From the NCBI RefSeq assembly GCF_026914185.1, contig NC_070566.1, positions 6,944,001 through 7,008,000 of the forward strand: a stretch of 64,000 bases of DNA, written 5' to 3'. A program made the position numbers and the translations under genes. Below, piece by piece: positions 1-11,493 of the stretch (within the stretch, counting starts at the first letter, position 1; each line of letters starts with the position of its first letter). Origin of the DNA: Puccinia triticina (Eukaryota; Basidiomycota; Pucciniomycetes; Pucciniales; Pucciniaceae). Below the pieces are notes generated by a model that worked only from the letters and a program-made list of their open reading frames with translations, was not told the DNA's origin and made no database searches.

Positions 1-3000
1 AGTGAGTAATACATGTTCCTTGTTTTGTTTTCTGAGAGCCAGTCCTGACTCAGTATTATCCATGTATAGAGCGAGCTCAGAAAGTTGCTGCAAACTCCAA
101 TAGTTCAAGCTACTCTTCGTATGGCGTGCCTCAGCTTTCCAATCAACTCGACAAGTATGGCAGGCGCATGATTGCCTATCCTTGCAAGCTGTAAGTTTTT
201 CATTTAATTAAACGGGCTTTTTTGATTTTGAATGTTTCTTGGCTCTAGATGTGGCACCAAAATTAGTCGGCCAACCTCAGACACCTCTTGTAGCAATCTC
301 AACAAGCATGCATTAATCTGCATCCGGAAACAGCGGGGAACAGAATCCACTCGTTCACTGAGCAGTCTAGGAATTACCAGAACTGGCAAAGTGCAAGCTA
401 AGGAGGTATGGTCAAGGTCCTTTTTTTGATATCAGAAACCGCTGTAGCTGAAAATTGGAATTCAGGTCCCCCAACTATGCGCGATATGGTGTGCCGAGGC
501 TGCAAGGCCTTTCTCGGCGCTTACTGATGTGAGCCACAAGGCAATCCTCCATCCCACAGTAATCAAGAATTTACCAAGACTGCAGGACGTTTCAAAGCAT
601 ATTCACATGCTTTATTCAGCAATACAAAACAACTACCAAGGTGTCTTAAGTTTTGGTCGCTCAGTATTTTTTCAGGTTTTTATAGCTTTCTAATCTTGAC
701 GATTCTATCTGTAGGAACACAAAGGCGCTTTATATCTAGGAGTTGACGCTTGGCAGTCGCCAAACGGATTTGACATCTTGGGAGTAGTCGTCTACCGATT
801 AGCAGAAGTTGGAGCTGATGATATAAGTCTAGAGGCCATGCCTCTTGACTTCGTTCGGCTTTCTCAGAGCCACACCGGCGAGTACTTGGCCAAGACAGTT
901 GCTTTAGTTGCAGATAAATTTGGAATTCAGGATCGGGTGAGCCAAGTTTTCTTCTTATTATACATTTCTTTTTTTTGGTCCGTTTTCAATGCTGACCTAA
1001 CACTTTCATGTTTAGATATGCGGTATCGTGAGCGACAATGCAAAAAACAATGAGGTGATGGTGAAGGAGCTCAAGAAGCTCAAGTGGCCAAGGTTTAAGG
1101 GCGAACCACACTGGATCCAATGCTTTGCGCACATACTCAACTTAATAGTCCAGGCGATCCTCCGGCCATTTGGTACTCAAAAGCAAAAGAAAACTGCTAA
1201 TGGACGACCTATTTCTTCTGATGTTGACTCGGATGAGTCACAGTCTGAGGATGGAGATGCTGAAGAGAAAATCCGAGTGTAATCCCAAATTAAATTCCTC
1301 CTCCTGCCGTTTTGATTTTTGACCTATTTTTTGCATGCTTTCTACTCTAGCTTTTCCAATGCCGACGAAGATGATTCCACCTCCTTAATAGATGGACATA
1401 GTGATTAACATAGCGAGCTTCAAAGCCTTTCTGGACAAGATGATGACGATGACGATTCTCTGACTGAGGCCGACATTGAAAATGCTAGCGAAGAAGATGA
1501 AGGAGATGACTATACAACTGATTCTTGCAAACTAACATTGGCTAAGGTAAAATAAACCGCCTCCATTTCTCACTGCTCGACTTTCAAGTAACTAATATCT
1601 TCTGCAGTTTTGTAGGATTGCGAAGAAATTGAGGTTCTCTCCAAACTCAAAAGCCGAGTTTGTGGAGATTTGCCGAGAGAAAGAGTGTAATACTCCGCAT
1701 ATCGTGGAGCGAGATGTTTGTACCCGATGGAACTCCACATTCTATCAAATGAAAAGCATCGTTCGCTGTGAAGCTGCTGTGTAGGTCTTCCTCCTGCCAC
1801 TTGAGTAAGATGAGATTGACTGACTGACTTGTTCTTAATTTAAAGTCTCGAGTGGCAGCGTCATAAACGTCATGGTCTCAAGCGCAAGCATCACTTGAAG
1901 GATTCGGATATTAAATTGGCACGCGATTTGGTCAACGTCCTTGCGATTTTCCAGTATTTAACCCTTCAAGTCTCCAATGCAGGATCTACTCGCTTAGCTA
2001 ACATAGTTATCTACATTGACCAAATTACCGAACACCTATCAACAATTATCAGTGATCAAAAATACCCTTCCGCGCTGAGAAATGCCTGCCGACATGGATT
2101 AAAAATTACCAACAAGTACTACAGCTTGACGGACACATCCCCTCTATACAGAATTGCCATTTGTAAGTACAAGTTTTTCTTTCTCTTTTCTGGTCCTTTA
2201 CTTAACACATGATATTCTATTTCAGTGATGCACCCTTCATTCAAGGACGAGTACTTCAAAATGGCGAAATGGGAACCCGATTGGATCGCCGAAGCCATAC
2301 GTTATGGAGCTCCGTCCGGTGCTAGGCCGGCGGCAGCGCTGGGAGGGGAAAAGATGCCTAAGAGGCTGCCCTCTCGAGTGGTCCGGAAAAGAGAGTTGAA
2401 AGAATCGAAGTGATAGCTGGGAAGTGGTTTTTGAGGTACGGCGGAGAGTTGATCTTCGCTGGCGGTTTTGTTGGAATGTCTTGGGAAAAGGGATTGGGCG
2501 CTTGTGCGCAGAATCGGGAAGTATCGGATCGAAAAGAATCAATTGCTGATAGCCTCCGCCTTGGATCAGAACAGAATGCTATGGCCTCCTATCCTCCAAG
2601 TTCGCCGGGAACTTGGATTCCTGGAGGCCTGTCACAAGCATGTCATCATCTCCTCGCGCGCCGTGCGCGCGCACACAACACAGACAACAACAGAGAAAAG
2701 AAGAGAAAACAGACAACACAAAGAAGAGGAAGACAGTGAGATGAAACCAAGGGCTGAAGAAGAAGGAACCAAGAATAAATGGAAGAAAACATGAGTGAGA
2801 AAGACAAAAGAGAAGCAAAACCAGAAAGAGGAGGAAACAACTAGAAATAAATCCACAGACAGATCTGTGTTAGGACCAAGAAAATAGAAGAGGAGACATG
2901 AAGGGAAGTGAGGAATAGGAAGAAGGAGGAGAGGGAAGCTGAGAGGACTTGGGAAGATAATCTTGAGCCTTGAGGATCTTGAGGCTTGAATCTTGATCTT

Positions 3001-3732
3001 GAGGGTGGTTTTCTTGAGGGCTGATCTTGAAGATTGAAACTGAAGCTGACTACCATTTTGACCACCACAACGTCTAGCGCGGGAAATGTGGGTTTCTTTT
3101 TACAAGCCCACAAAATCAACTCATCCGACTGTCCCAGCTTTGACTTCGAAGGTAGGTCACAAACTTAGCTCTAAATGAAAAAAAAACAAATCTCAATTTA
3201 ATTTATTCCATATCTCTTCACAGCCCAGGACCAGTATGCTTGCTGGCCTGGGTGACGCTGCTGCTGCGCGAGCTGGAAACTCTTCAAACGACGCATTCAA
3301 TGACTGGCTAGCAGGAGGACTTATCCTTGAAGGAAACGAACCGGTCAACCCAATCAAGTGGTGGCTTCACCAGAAGAGGTCGGGGAGCATGGATGGTGAC
3401 CTCGTCAATATGGCACTGGATATATTGAGCTGTCCAGGTGAGTTGAATATATGACGCTTTCTTTACTACATCTGACTTCCAAATTCTCTTTCAATTTTGT
3501 AGCAACATCCGTCGACGTTGAGAGAGCATTTAGCTTTGGTCGGGATTATGTTTCTTCAAAGCGGCATAGACTTGGAGCCCACTCAATAAGTAGAGGAATG
3601 ACCGTTGCATTCTACTCAAAGAATAATATGATCAAAGAAGGGATCCTGGCCTCGTGGAAAGAAAAAATGGCTGATTCCACTAAGACTTTGAAGAAGTCAA
3701 AAAGAAAGATTATCGTTGTGGATGAAGATTGA
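1..3732 (+). mobile_element. hAT-family transposase gene with introns, interrupted
   Basis: Cut-and-paste DNA transposase; the 5' end lies outside the window. Exons read at about 1-190, 249-405, 466-640, 715-936 and from 1016 on, with GT..AG introns between them. Exon 249-405 has a Cys/His cluster like a BED zinc finger (CGTK..C..H..C). The DDE core follows: GVDAWQSPNGFDILG near 740 (first Asp), SDNAKNN at about 1030 (second Asp), and CFAHILNL at about 1120, a typical hAT motif. The C-terminal dimerisation domain (hATC) is at 3503-3732 with SVDVERAFSFGR, containing the Trp/Glu-region residues expected of hATs, and ends at a TGA at 3730. Between SDN and hATC the frame is broken by a 767-bp insertion at 2303-3069. 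Acidic spacers (about 1210-1530) are low-complexity. No terminal inverted repeats were identified, so the limits of the whole element are unknown. The family call is firm; present activity is unlikely because of the insertion. Confidence 0.85.
2303..3069. mobile_element. 767-bp insertion inside the hAT gene, flanked by ACGT
   Basis: The transposase reading stops after WIAEAIR and resumes in the same frame with LAREMWVSFYKP at about 3074. The four bases ACGT occur on both sides (2299-2302 and 3070-3073), which fits a 4-bp target duplication. Removing the insert plus one ACGT joins the two halves in frame. The insert is GC-rich at its left end and strongly purine-rich (AGAAGA tracts) from about 2680 to 3050. 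I see no clear terminal repeats or coding region in it. It could be a non-autonomous element of unknown class. Confidence 0.6.
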
Positions 3733-4059
3733 TCCCTGCTGGTTTGATTAGTAATTATTCACCTATAATTGGCTGATAGTTATTAGGTTAATTTCATTGT
3801 TGATAGGAGATAAATAAGTACTTACTCATGCCTGAAAAGTAAAGCCTATGTGAGATTGACTTGAAAATGGGAAATACCAAAAAAAAACACAGGGGGTACC
3901 TGGGGTACCTGCCAAAGGTACCTGGGGTACCCCCCAAAGCGGTGCCGGGTGCGGTGTGAGGTGCCGGTTTTGGCCAAAAAACAAGCAGGTACCTGGGTGC
4001 CAACAGGTACCTGAGTCTTGATTGTTTATCTCTACGCCACCATAAGTGTTTCAGCCAAG
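3733..4059. repeat. GTACCTG-rich dispersed repeat after the hAT gene
   Basis: The stretch 3893-4016 is built from many copies of GGTACCTGG/GGTACCCC and their complements, separated by GGTGCCGG-type words. Related blocks occur at 37990-38200 and 38940-39066. No coding frame is supported. The first 100 bases are the AT-rich 3' flank of the transposase gene. Confidence 0.6.
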
Positions 4060-6635
4060 ATGGAATCCATGTAACGAACCCCACCATATTCCGCCGACAA
4101 ATCTTGCTTCACGGAGATAGAAGGAGCTGAGGTTGCAAGGTCCGGAACCGGATGAGTGTGCTTCTTCAAAACCGGTTGATCCACTACCTCTGAAAGAGAA
4201 TCTCGCTTCTTGCCCTTATCGGAGTAACGAGGTCAATTAGAATTCAAACGATTTTGATCCTTGTGAGCCTGTGTCTCTTGTGTGACAACAGGACACAAGA
4301 AAAAAAGGGGGGAATCTGGTTGGATTTCTTGGGATAAAGAAATACAAACAGAGAGAGAAGAAAGAAAGAGAGAAAAAGAGAAGATCAGGCCTAGACTTTA
4401 AGTCTTTATAAATTGATCTGGGCTATTCTCAACCTGGAAAAGTTGGATGCCAGCTGTGCCAGGCCAAAAAGAGTGCAACAGCCTCCACTCACAACAAGGA
4501 AACGTTGGTGGGATTCAGAAGTAGGGTTACTACTCTGCTCTGGTTTTGTAGGTCTTAACCAGAGATAACCTTTTGATCTTTTAAGATTGAAAAAGTTGAA
4601 GTAATGAAGAAACAGTCAAGAACAACAGATTTTCACTCTGGATAAGCAAGGTTGAGTGAAAGAGTTTACCTACTGTCAATATCCTAGGCGCCTGTGACGG
4701 TAGGTATACTGGGAGCATGGTAATCTCTTTGGCGGTGATCCTGGGTTATCTGGGGTGTGGTTCTGCTGTGTATCCTCCAGCTGCATGGGGGATCCTGACT
4801 TCGAAAATTTTCAAAGTTAGATGACATAATCACACATGTACATGTGGTTTGGAGCGCTCAGGTGCGACTACACAGTGCCGCTGCGCATGCGTGTCACAAA
4901 CCATGCAAACTCTATGAAGGAGTAGAGATATTGGAAAGTGATCAGTGAACACTAGGGTCAAAATTGCATGAGAAATCAGAATATGAAGTCAAAACAACCT
5001 TATTTCTTAAGTTGAAAAAGAAATGAAATGAACACATTTAGGTATAATGAAGTAGAAAAAGGCAGACTTTAGACCAGCTGTGCTGGCTCTAAGGCTGACA
5101 ATCCTTGCGCAAGGATCCCCCCCAACTCTTCCAAATGGAAAGTAATGCATCCTTATTTAACCATTCATCCTCCGGACGCGGACAACCCCGCTTATGATAG
5201 TGCTCCTCATCAAACTTCTCCGCACAACGGATGCAAAGAGCATGTCGCTTTGCCTCCTCCCTCCACAATGGAAAAGAGAAACCCGCCTTGGCTGACAACA
5301 TATCAATATCCAGTAGAACCTGCTGATTGAGTTTCACCGGAGGATTGATTGGAGGCGGAGGGACTGCTACTCAATATTCGATTCTGGGTGGTGGCGCTGA
5401 TCTTTGTTGATTCAAATTTGCCACTTTGCCCGCATCTGGAGCCAATTCTACCGCCCGAAGTTGCTTTTCTTCCAACGTCTTAATGGATTACCAAGTCCCA
5501 CGAATCACTCCACATTCATGAATCTTCGGATTGACACCGGCTTGATAAAGAGCGACCAAGGTAGACTCTGAATAATTGACCAAATGTAAGAGGGAATTGA
5601 ATTTGATGTTGAAATCGGTGATTGTTTTAGAAGCCTGACAGAGTGCCAATAACTTGCCCTGAGCCTCTTCTTTTTCTTTGTGATTTGAAAAGACACCTTC
5701 TAAGCACTTTAGGAAAGATTCCGCATCCGCCATCCCGGATAACAAAATCCGACTGAGAACGCCCAAATCTGATTGATACCCAGCGCCTCTGTGTTTTTCT
5801 TCAAAAGTCCACGCCACCAATTAAACGATGGACAGCCGTCCCCCAAGTTACCGGAAGCCGCTCGAAAATAAGAAGCAATCCATAGAATCTTTTGACAATC
5901 AGAAGCAAAATGATTGGGAAACTGAGCAAATGTATCTTGCATTTTAGAACAAAAGCAATAAGTTTCCTTAATATTCCCCAAAAAGTAGATATGGGAAAAA
6001 TGAGGAGGTTGAATATTAGATCTTGTCACATTACGGGAATGGGCCGGGTCCTCCAAAATTGCCAAACAAGAGTGAATGGAATTAGAGACTGTATCAACTG
6101 AATTTCTAACTTGAAGGAACTCTTGAGCATAATGAGTCTTCATTCTGGTAAAATCATTTGCAAAAACTAAAAGCTGAGACAAATCCTTGATGGTTGCTTC
6201 GTTCCGTTTGATGAAGTCTTCATTACGTTGTTCTTGAAGTTGAAGGGTAGCGATAGCTTGAGAATTTGCAACAATCGTCTGATCCCTATCTGGAAGGGAG
6301 TTAACATCCAAACCCGCAATGAGACCAGAGACATCCTCATGTCGGCCGTTTTTATGAGGCAACGATCCCAACTCCTCTCAATTTGGTGCTGGAGAGGTCG
6401 AAATCGGAAGAGACTCAATAGGTCAAGGTTTGAAATCAGCCGGAACAGGACCAAGCGGAGAAAGAGATTGACGGGAGTTGTCGGAAACCCTAAAGTTAGG
6501 TAACGGGCTCTGAAAGGGTGTTGCAAAAGGTTGAGTTCCTTGTTGAAAAAAAGCATTTGGAGAGGGAGAAGCAGGAAGAGGGGAAGGTGGTAACAACATG
6601 CGTAAAGGAAGATTTGGGGAGGAATTGTTGGACAT
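4060..6635 (-). pseudogene. Ty3/gypsy gag remnant on the minus strand
   Basis: Reads from an ATG at 6635 (MSNNSSPNLPLRML) towards lower coordinates. It aligns by eye with the gag of the element at 8195-10291: KILWIASYFRAASGNLGDG versus the KILWISGYFRGGPG block, FNWWRGLL versus YTWWRGLL, and FNIKFNSLLH versus FNILFNSLLH. A zinc-knuckle-like C-x2-C-x7-H-x5-C lies at about 5190-5240 (CIRCAEKFDEEHYHKRGC). Broken by two TTGA-context stops near 6423 and 6380, a frameshift near 5800, a stop at 5488 and a solo LTR (4262-5100). Beyond that LTR the gag resumes with GKKRDSLSEV at about 4200, matching GKKQQSLAEV in the other copy. No pol follows, so this is a truncated copy. The lower boundary is approximate. 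Confidence 0.8.
4262..5100 (-). mobile_element. Solo LTR (839 bp) with perfect 5-bp target duplication
   Basis: On the minus strand it begins TGTCAGCC at 5100 and ends GGCTCACA at 4262, giving the TG..CA ends of an LTR. ATCCT is present on both sides (4257-4261 and 5101-5105). It matches the 5' LTR at 56395-57267 through long shared blocks, such as GAAAATTTTCGAAGTCAGGA and ACCTACCGTCACAGGCGCC. It interrupts the antisense gag remnant and the gag frame continues across the duplicated site. No internal region is attached, so it arose by LTR-LTR recombination. Confidence 0.9.
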
Positions 6636-6639
6636 CTTG

Positions 6640-7408
6640 ATAAAAGAAGAAATTTACTGTTATTTGAAATCAAATCGGCAATGATATTGAGTTAGTTGAG
6701 CTCAAATTGGCAGTGATTGATGTTGAAAAACTTGACTGAATTGAATATGCTGGACCAATTTGGAAGAACGCGATAAATTTACTGGAGCAATTTGACCTGA
6801 TACAATAAGCAAAAAATTGAGAGAAGATAGAGCTTAATGTTGGAGAGACGTGACAAAAGTTTCTAAGTAAGAAAATTTGAGAGAAGATTGAGCTTTAATG
6901 CTTGAGAGATTGCCGAGAATTTCTAAGTTTTGAGAAAGAAGATCGATTTCTAAGTTTTGAGAAGGAAGATCGTGATATAATTGTGAGGGGCCCCCTATTA
7001 CTCTTACTTCTTAATTGGCTATGAATAGACTTGAGAGATACTATTGCCTATGTTCAGATGTAATAAGTGTAGTTTATCTTCAAAAGAAGAATAAACTCTT
7101 AAAGGGGTTTAATAAGGAAATTTTATAATGTAATTCTTTTTGGATGATGATGATAATGAAACAAAAATGTCATGATGAGAAAAAGAAAGGAAGAGGGAGA
7201 AAGACAACAACATCTATCACTTATTAAAGGAGTGCAATAAAGCGCGCAACACAATCGAATGTAATGAAACTATGTACTAATCACAAATCAAAATGAATTT
7301 ACCATAGTGTTTATGAACACCATTACAAATCTATCAACCCGTAATCAACCTATAGTTGTGCATATTATTGGTAAATTCCAGAAAACATTACACATTAGGC
7401 ATGCACAA
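6640..7408 (-). other. Possible LTR/leader of the antisense gag element
   Basis: No gene is supported here. On the minus strand this stretch lies just upstream of the gag start and holds a T/C-rich tract (about 7140-7210) similar in style to the T/C tract in the LTR at 7698-8142. It may be the diverged 5' LTR and leader of the truncated element. Duplicated AGTTTTGAGAA/GAAGATCG words occur at 6925-6975. Confidence 0.3.
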
Positions 7409-7620
7409 ATGTTTATGTCAACCAGTTTGGTTGTGTGAAACATTGCAGAGTGGTTGAAAACGCCCGAAACATTTTGTCAAACTGTTTCAAAACCTCAAAC
7501 GTTTCTGGGAACCATTGGGCAACCAGAAACGTTTTGAGTAGCCATGTTTCAACTGGAAACGTTTCCGGGAACCACTTTTCAACCGGAAACGTTCCCAGGA
7601 ACCGTTTCAAAACCTGAAAC
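7409..7620. repeat. 30-bp minisatellite, about seven diverged units
   Basis: Five exact-length 30-bp units occupy 7471-7620, each ending in GAAAC or CAAAC, with two less regular units before them. The variable core contains GGGAACCA and CAACCGGAAACG. Because 30 is a multiple of three, one frame reads as a ten-residue peptide repeat (GNHFSTGNVP-like), but there is no sign that it is translated. Confidence 0.85.
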
Positions 7621-7697
7621 ATTTGGGAACGGTTGCAAGATACTTTTCTTGCAGCCGTGGTGTATGCGTGAAAGTTGACAGTTAAAAAGTATGTTGG

Positions 7698-8142
7698 TGT
7701 AACGGCTCCGATCAATCTTTAATACATAATCACTGATAATTATGTGTTAATGGTTAAGATTACTATTACAATTGACAATTGGGATTCCCTTGATTCTTAG
7801 TCACGATGATCTTCATTTATTATGTAGATGAATTGTTTTCATTTCTGTGACATCATTTGGTTTTCCCAGTCAGAGTTGTAGTTACTCTTCTCTTTCTTTG
7901 TTCTCTTCCTTTCTCTTTCCTCTTCTTTTCTCATTGCAATATTATTTGTCACTATTTCTACAAGCTTATTTATCTTCATCCATCCGAGTAATCCTATTCT
8001 TGGAAAAGCTTATCCATAACAAACTTATAATCTATAACAAATAACCTCTGAACTCTATCTACTACTTAAGCATATGGCGAACTATCCTCTTGGATAAGTT
8101 TCATAGCCACATAGCAAACTAGGTGGTAGACTAGCCTTCACA
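7698..8142 (+). repeat. 5' LTR of the chromodomain gypsy element
   Basis: Starts TGTAACGGCTCC and ends CCTTCACA, and is nearly identical to the 3' copy apart from a few substitutions. A T/C-rich stretch at about 7885-7930 probably lies near the transcription start. The boundary is fixed by loss of similarity between the two LTRs on both sides and by the target duplication. Confidence 0.92.
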
Positions 8143-8194
8143 TTTATATCGCAATCTTCATATTTATATACTATTATATTATTTCCTCATAGTT

Positions 8195-10293
8195 ATGTCT
8201 GACAACTCTGAAATTTCACCAATAACCCCTATTCAAAACTTGCCCAGATTTACTCTATCTCCGCCAAACTTTCCAATTCCCACACCTCAATCACCATTTT
8301 TTGCGGTCAACTCACCTTCACCAATCGACCACAATTCACCTTCCTTCATGGCGTTTTCTCCTCGACCAATTCCATCAGTTTCGCCGCATATAAGCCCAGG
8401 CCCTCAACAGGGATCGCCTCACCATGTTCCTATCGGTCAACAGCGTGAATTCGGCCCTCAACAGGAATCTTCTCAACAAAATCCTTCTACTTCTTGAGAG
8501 GAGGACGATGTATCGGCTTTGCTCGCGAACCTTCGAGTTGACAATTCCACTCAATCATCTTTGCTGCAAGCGCAGTCGGCATCCATTTCACTCTTGAAGG
8601 CTCAAGCTCGGCAGGATAAGCATGTGATTTCTTTACTTCAGGCCAATACCAAAAATATTAAAGATGTCTTTCATGCGGAGCTTTTAAATAATCAATCGGC
8701 AAGTCAGGAATCAATTGCTCATTTGCGAGGCTTGCTTGAAGGCTCGAACAGCGCTCTGGCGGGAAGATTGGGTTCTCTCAAAGTTGCCAATACGCATTCT
8801 ATGACGGAGAGGCCCACAATTTTTCTCGAACCACCCCATCAGTCCCCTATTTTTTTTACTGGTGTTCCTCAAGAAACTAATAACTTCTGTTTTACTATGA
8901 GAAATACCTCTGAGCGCATCAATGAACAGTTCAACACCAAAAAACAGAAAATTCTGTGGATCTCCGGGTATTTCCGTGGGGGGCCTGGTTGTGCGGATGG
9001 CGAAGTCCCGGCTTATACTTGGTGGCGCGGTTTACTTTTGAGGAATGCGGAGGTTTTGCACCTTCCAACCCTTAGGGCGTCGGCAAAAATGGATTACGTG
9101 ATTGCTGAGTTGCAAGATGTTGATTCTTTTATTGGAGCTATTGAGCGTACGTTTGCTAATCATCACGAGCTGGAAGAAGCGGAAGCGGCGTTGCATTCTG
9201 CACAACAAGGGAACAAGTCAATTGAAGAATTCAACATATTATTCAACTCTCTTCTCCACCCGTTGAAGCTGGACAACCATTTGCAATGCAAGGCTTACAA
9301 CAAGGCAATCGATCCTAATCTCATCAAGATGGCTCTTATCCGGGGCCCTTGGAACGATTTGGTTGACTTGGCAGAGAAGCAGGAAATAGTGGTGGCCCTT
9401 TCGCGAAATTTGGTGGGTGTTAGCAAGATTTTGGATCCAAAGTTGAATCAGTCTTGACATGTAATCCAACCTCCTCCTACTCAACAATTGCAAGCCAAGG
9501 TCCCAGACAAAGATGCCATGGACCTGGACAAAGTTTCTTCCGCAATGAGGAACACGGGATTCTCTTATGCTGATTTCCGGCAAGGTTGTGTTGATCGCAA
9601 TATTTGTATTTGTTGCGGGGGTACCTTTGATGATGCTCACTATCAGAAGAGGGGGTGTACAATGGGTAAAGAGATGAAGATGGATATGACGGACATGTTA
9701 GAATTGTGGAAGGAATGGGGCGGCTCGGTCAGAAGGAACAAATCCGGCAGCAAGCAGAGCGATTCAAAATGGGCGCCGGAAAATTTATCCAAGCGTTCTT
9801 CGGTTTCTAGGCGATCCAACGCTCCTCCTCCCGATGGCGACAGCGGTTCTTCTTCTCCGATGGGACGACCAGACAAGGGGAAGAAACAACAGTCTTTGGC
9901 GGAGGTCAATGGGTTGCCGTTTAAGAAGCAAGCCTCCGAGGCGCCTGGTTTGTTGGCGGATATGATTACTGGGGAAAGTATGGACATGTCGGTGGGGGAA
10001 TTGTTTTTCAACACGTTTATGGCCGAGAAAATGAGTGCTAGTGATTGCAAGCAGAGGCATTTCATTACTACTTTGACCCGCGCGGACAACAGACCTTTCT
10101 TTACCAGTAGATTGCTAATACAAGATGACTGCATGACTGAGGCCTATGTACTTGTTGACTCTGGCGCATCCGCCTCCTTTATTGACATTGATTTTGCAGA
10201 AAGGAATAACATTGAAACTTTTCTGATGGCAATCGCGTTGCAGTTCAAATCTTTCAATGGGTCATCAGCAACTTCCGGACGGATTCTTTCGTA
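8195..10293 (+). pseudogene. gag-protease part of the chromodomain gypsy element
   Basis: One reading frame runs from the ATG at 8195 to the insertion point at 10293, interrupted by TGA stops at 8495 and 9455. Pro/Ser-rich N-terminus, then a coiled segment (about 8520-8800) and a capsid-like region with LWISGYFRG (about 8955), YTWWRGLLL and NILFNSLLHPL. A zinc-knuckle-like CICC..H..C with spacing C-x2-C-x7-H-x5-C is at about 9605-9660. The retropepsin active site VDSGASASFID is at about 10153-10185. The frame is cut there by an inverted-repeat element. Both stops are preceded by T (TTGA). Confidence 0.88.
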
Positions 10294-11493
10294 CACCACG
10301 GGCCGTCGCGGACGTTGATCGGACATGCATTTGGACATGTCCGCAGATGTCCAGCTCTGGCGCGGCAGGAAACGTCCGCTGGATGCCACTGGCATTGCGC
10401 AATGGCGGACGTTTCTCTTGTATGCATCCACTGGATGGTGAGCAAACATCAGCGGGATGTCAGCCACCATGCCCCTTTGGTCAAAATATCAGGCCAGCCT
10501 GGGCTGACCTGGCTATATCGCGGGTGGTTGACTGCGGGTGGCCTGAGGGGCTGGGTGCGGAGGAACAATCGGAGAGCAGGTTTGTGGGGGGAACAGACCC
10601 GGAATCGAACACAGGAGTGGGTGGGGGTATGGCTGTGATAAGGCAGTCACTACCAGCTACGACATGCCAACTATCACTACGGGCAAATAGGTGTTGTTCC
10701 TGCCCGCAGCGTCACCTGACATTGCATTTGGGGTTGCGGCCGCAGTGACTGCGCCTACTTGCGCATTCACACGGGCTTGCAACGACAGGGTGACGCTGCA
10801 TCCTGCAGCGACAGCTACATGCCTGTAGTGTATGATGAAGGGGCCCACACACCCACCAAAGAACACTGGAGACTTGTTTCCAAACATCCATCGGACACTC
10901 TAGCCAGAGTGTCCGATGGACGACAGTTTTGGTGTCCACCAGACACTCTCAACGGAGAGTTTCCGGTCAACAGCTTTGTCTCATGTCCATCACTTGATGA
11001 CCGGCGAGACCCTCTCAATGACCGGCGAGACCCTCTCAATGACCGGTAGAGACCGGTCATCAAGAGGACACCTGATTCCCCTCGATGACCGGCACAGACC
11101 AGTCATCAAGAGGAGACCTGAGTCTGTCCCCTTGATGACCAGCACAGACCGGTCATTGAGAGGAGACCTGAGTCCTCTGAATGAACGGCGAGACCTGATT
11201 GCCTCAATGACCGGCACAGACCAGTCATCAAGAGATGACTGATTGAGTGTGTTTGGACTGTCAAGATGTCCATTGGACACTCTCAATTTGAGAGTATCCA
11301 ATGGACGGCGGCAATTTTTGATGTCCGCCCGATGGTTTGAAGGACAAAGCATCACTTGGACGCTTCCAGAAGCGTCCGAGTGATGCTCATTGACCCATGC
11401 GTCCGCTGGATGCTCCACGGACATCCTCTGGACATTTCTCAGTCAGAAACGTCCGCGGGATGCAGAGCATTTCCCGGAATGCGCCCCGTGGTG
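10294..11493. mobile_element. 1.2-kb TA-flanked inverted-repeat element in pol
   Basis: The ends are CACCACGGG (10294-10302) and CCCGTGGTG (11485-11493), flanked by TA on each side (10292-10293, 11494-11495), as expected for an element with a TA target duplication. Removing 1202 bp (element plus one TA) joins the protease frame to the downstream frame in phase. The interior has no transposase frame. It holds a tRNA-like stretch (10590-10670), two hairpins of GGACACTCT words (about 10888-10920 and 11267-11307) and many GACCGG/GACCGGTCAT units in both orientations (10993-11240). A non-autonomous DNA transposon is the best fit. Confidence 0.82.
10590..10670 (-). other. tRNA-like A-box/B-box pair inside the TA-flanked element
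   Basis: On the minus strand TAGCTGGTAGTG (10659-10648) resembles a polymerase III A box, and GTTCGATTCC (10610-10601) matches the B-box consensus. They are about 37 bases apart, as in a tRNA. The acceptor arm does not pair convincingly, so this is not called a functional tRNA. It may be the head of a SINE-like sequence or a decayed tRNA. Confidence 0.35.

Noticed and set aside
7409..7620. Regular 30-bp units as a possible CRISPR array
   Set aside because: The units are contiguous without spacers, diverged, and the genome is eukaryotic.
7652..7670. GCCGTGGTGTATGC, similar to the right end of the TA-flanked element
   Set aside because: No matching left end could be found within 300 bp, so it is not called a second copy.
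9643..10134. 163-codon minus-strand frame over gag
   Set aside because: It is the complement of the gag/protease coding frame, with no features of its own.
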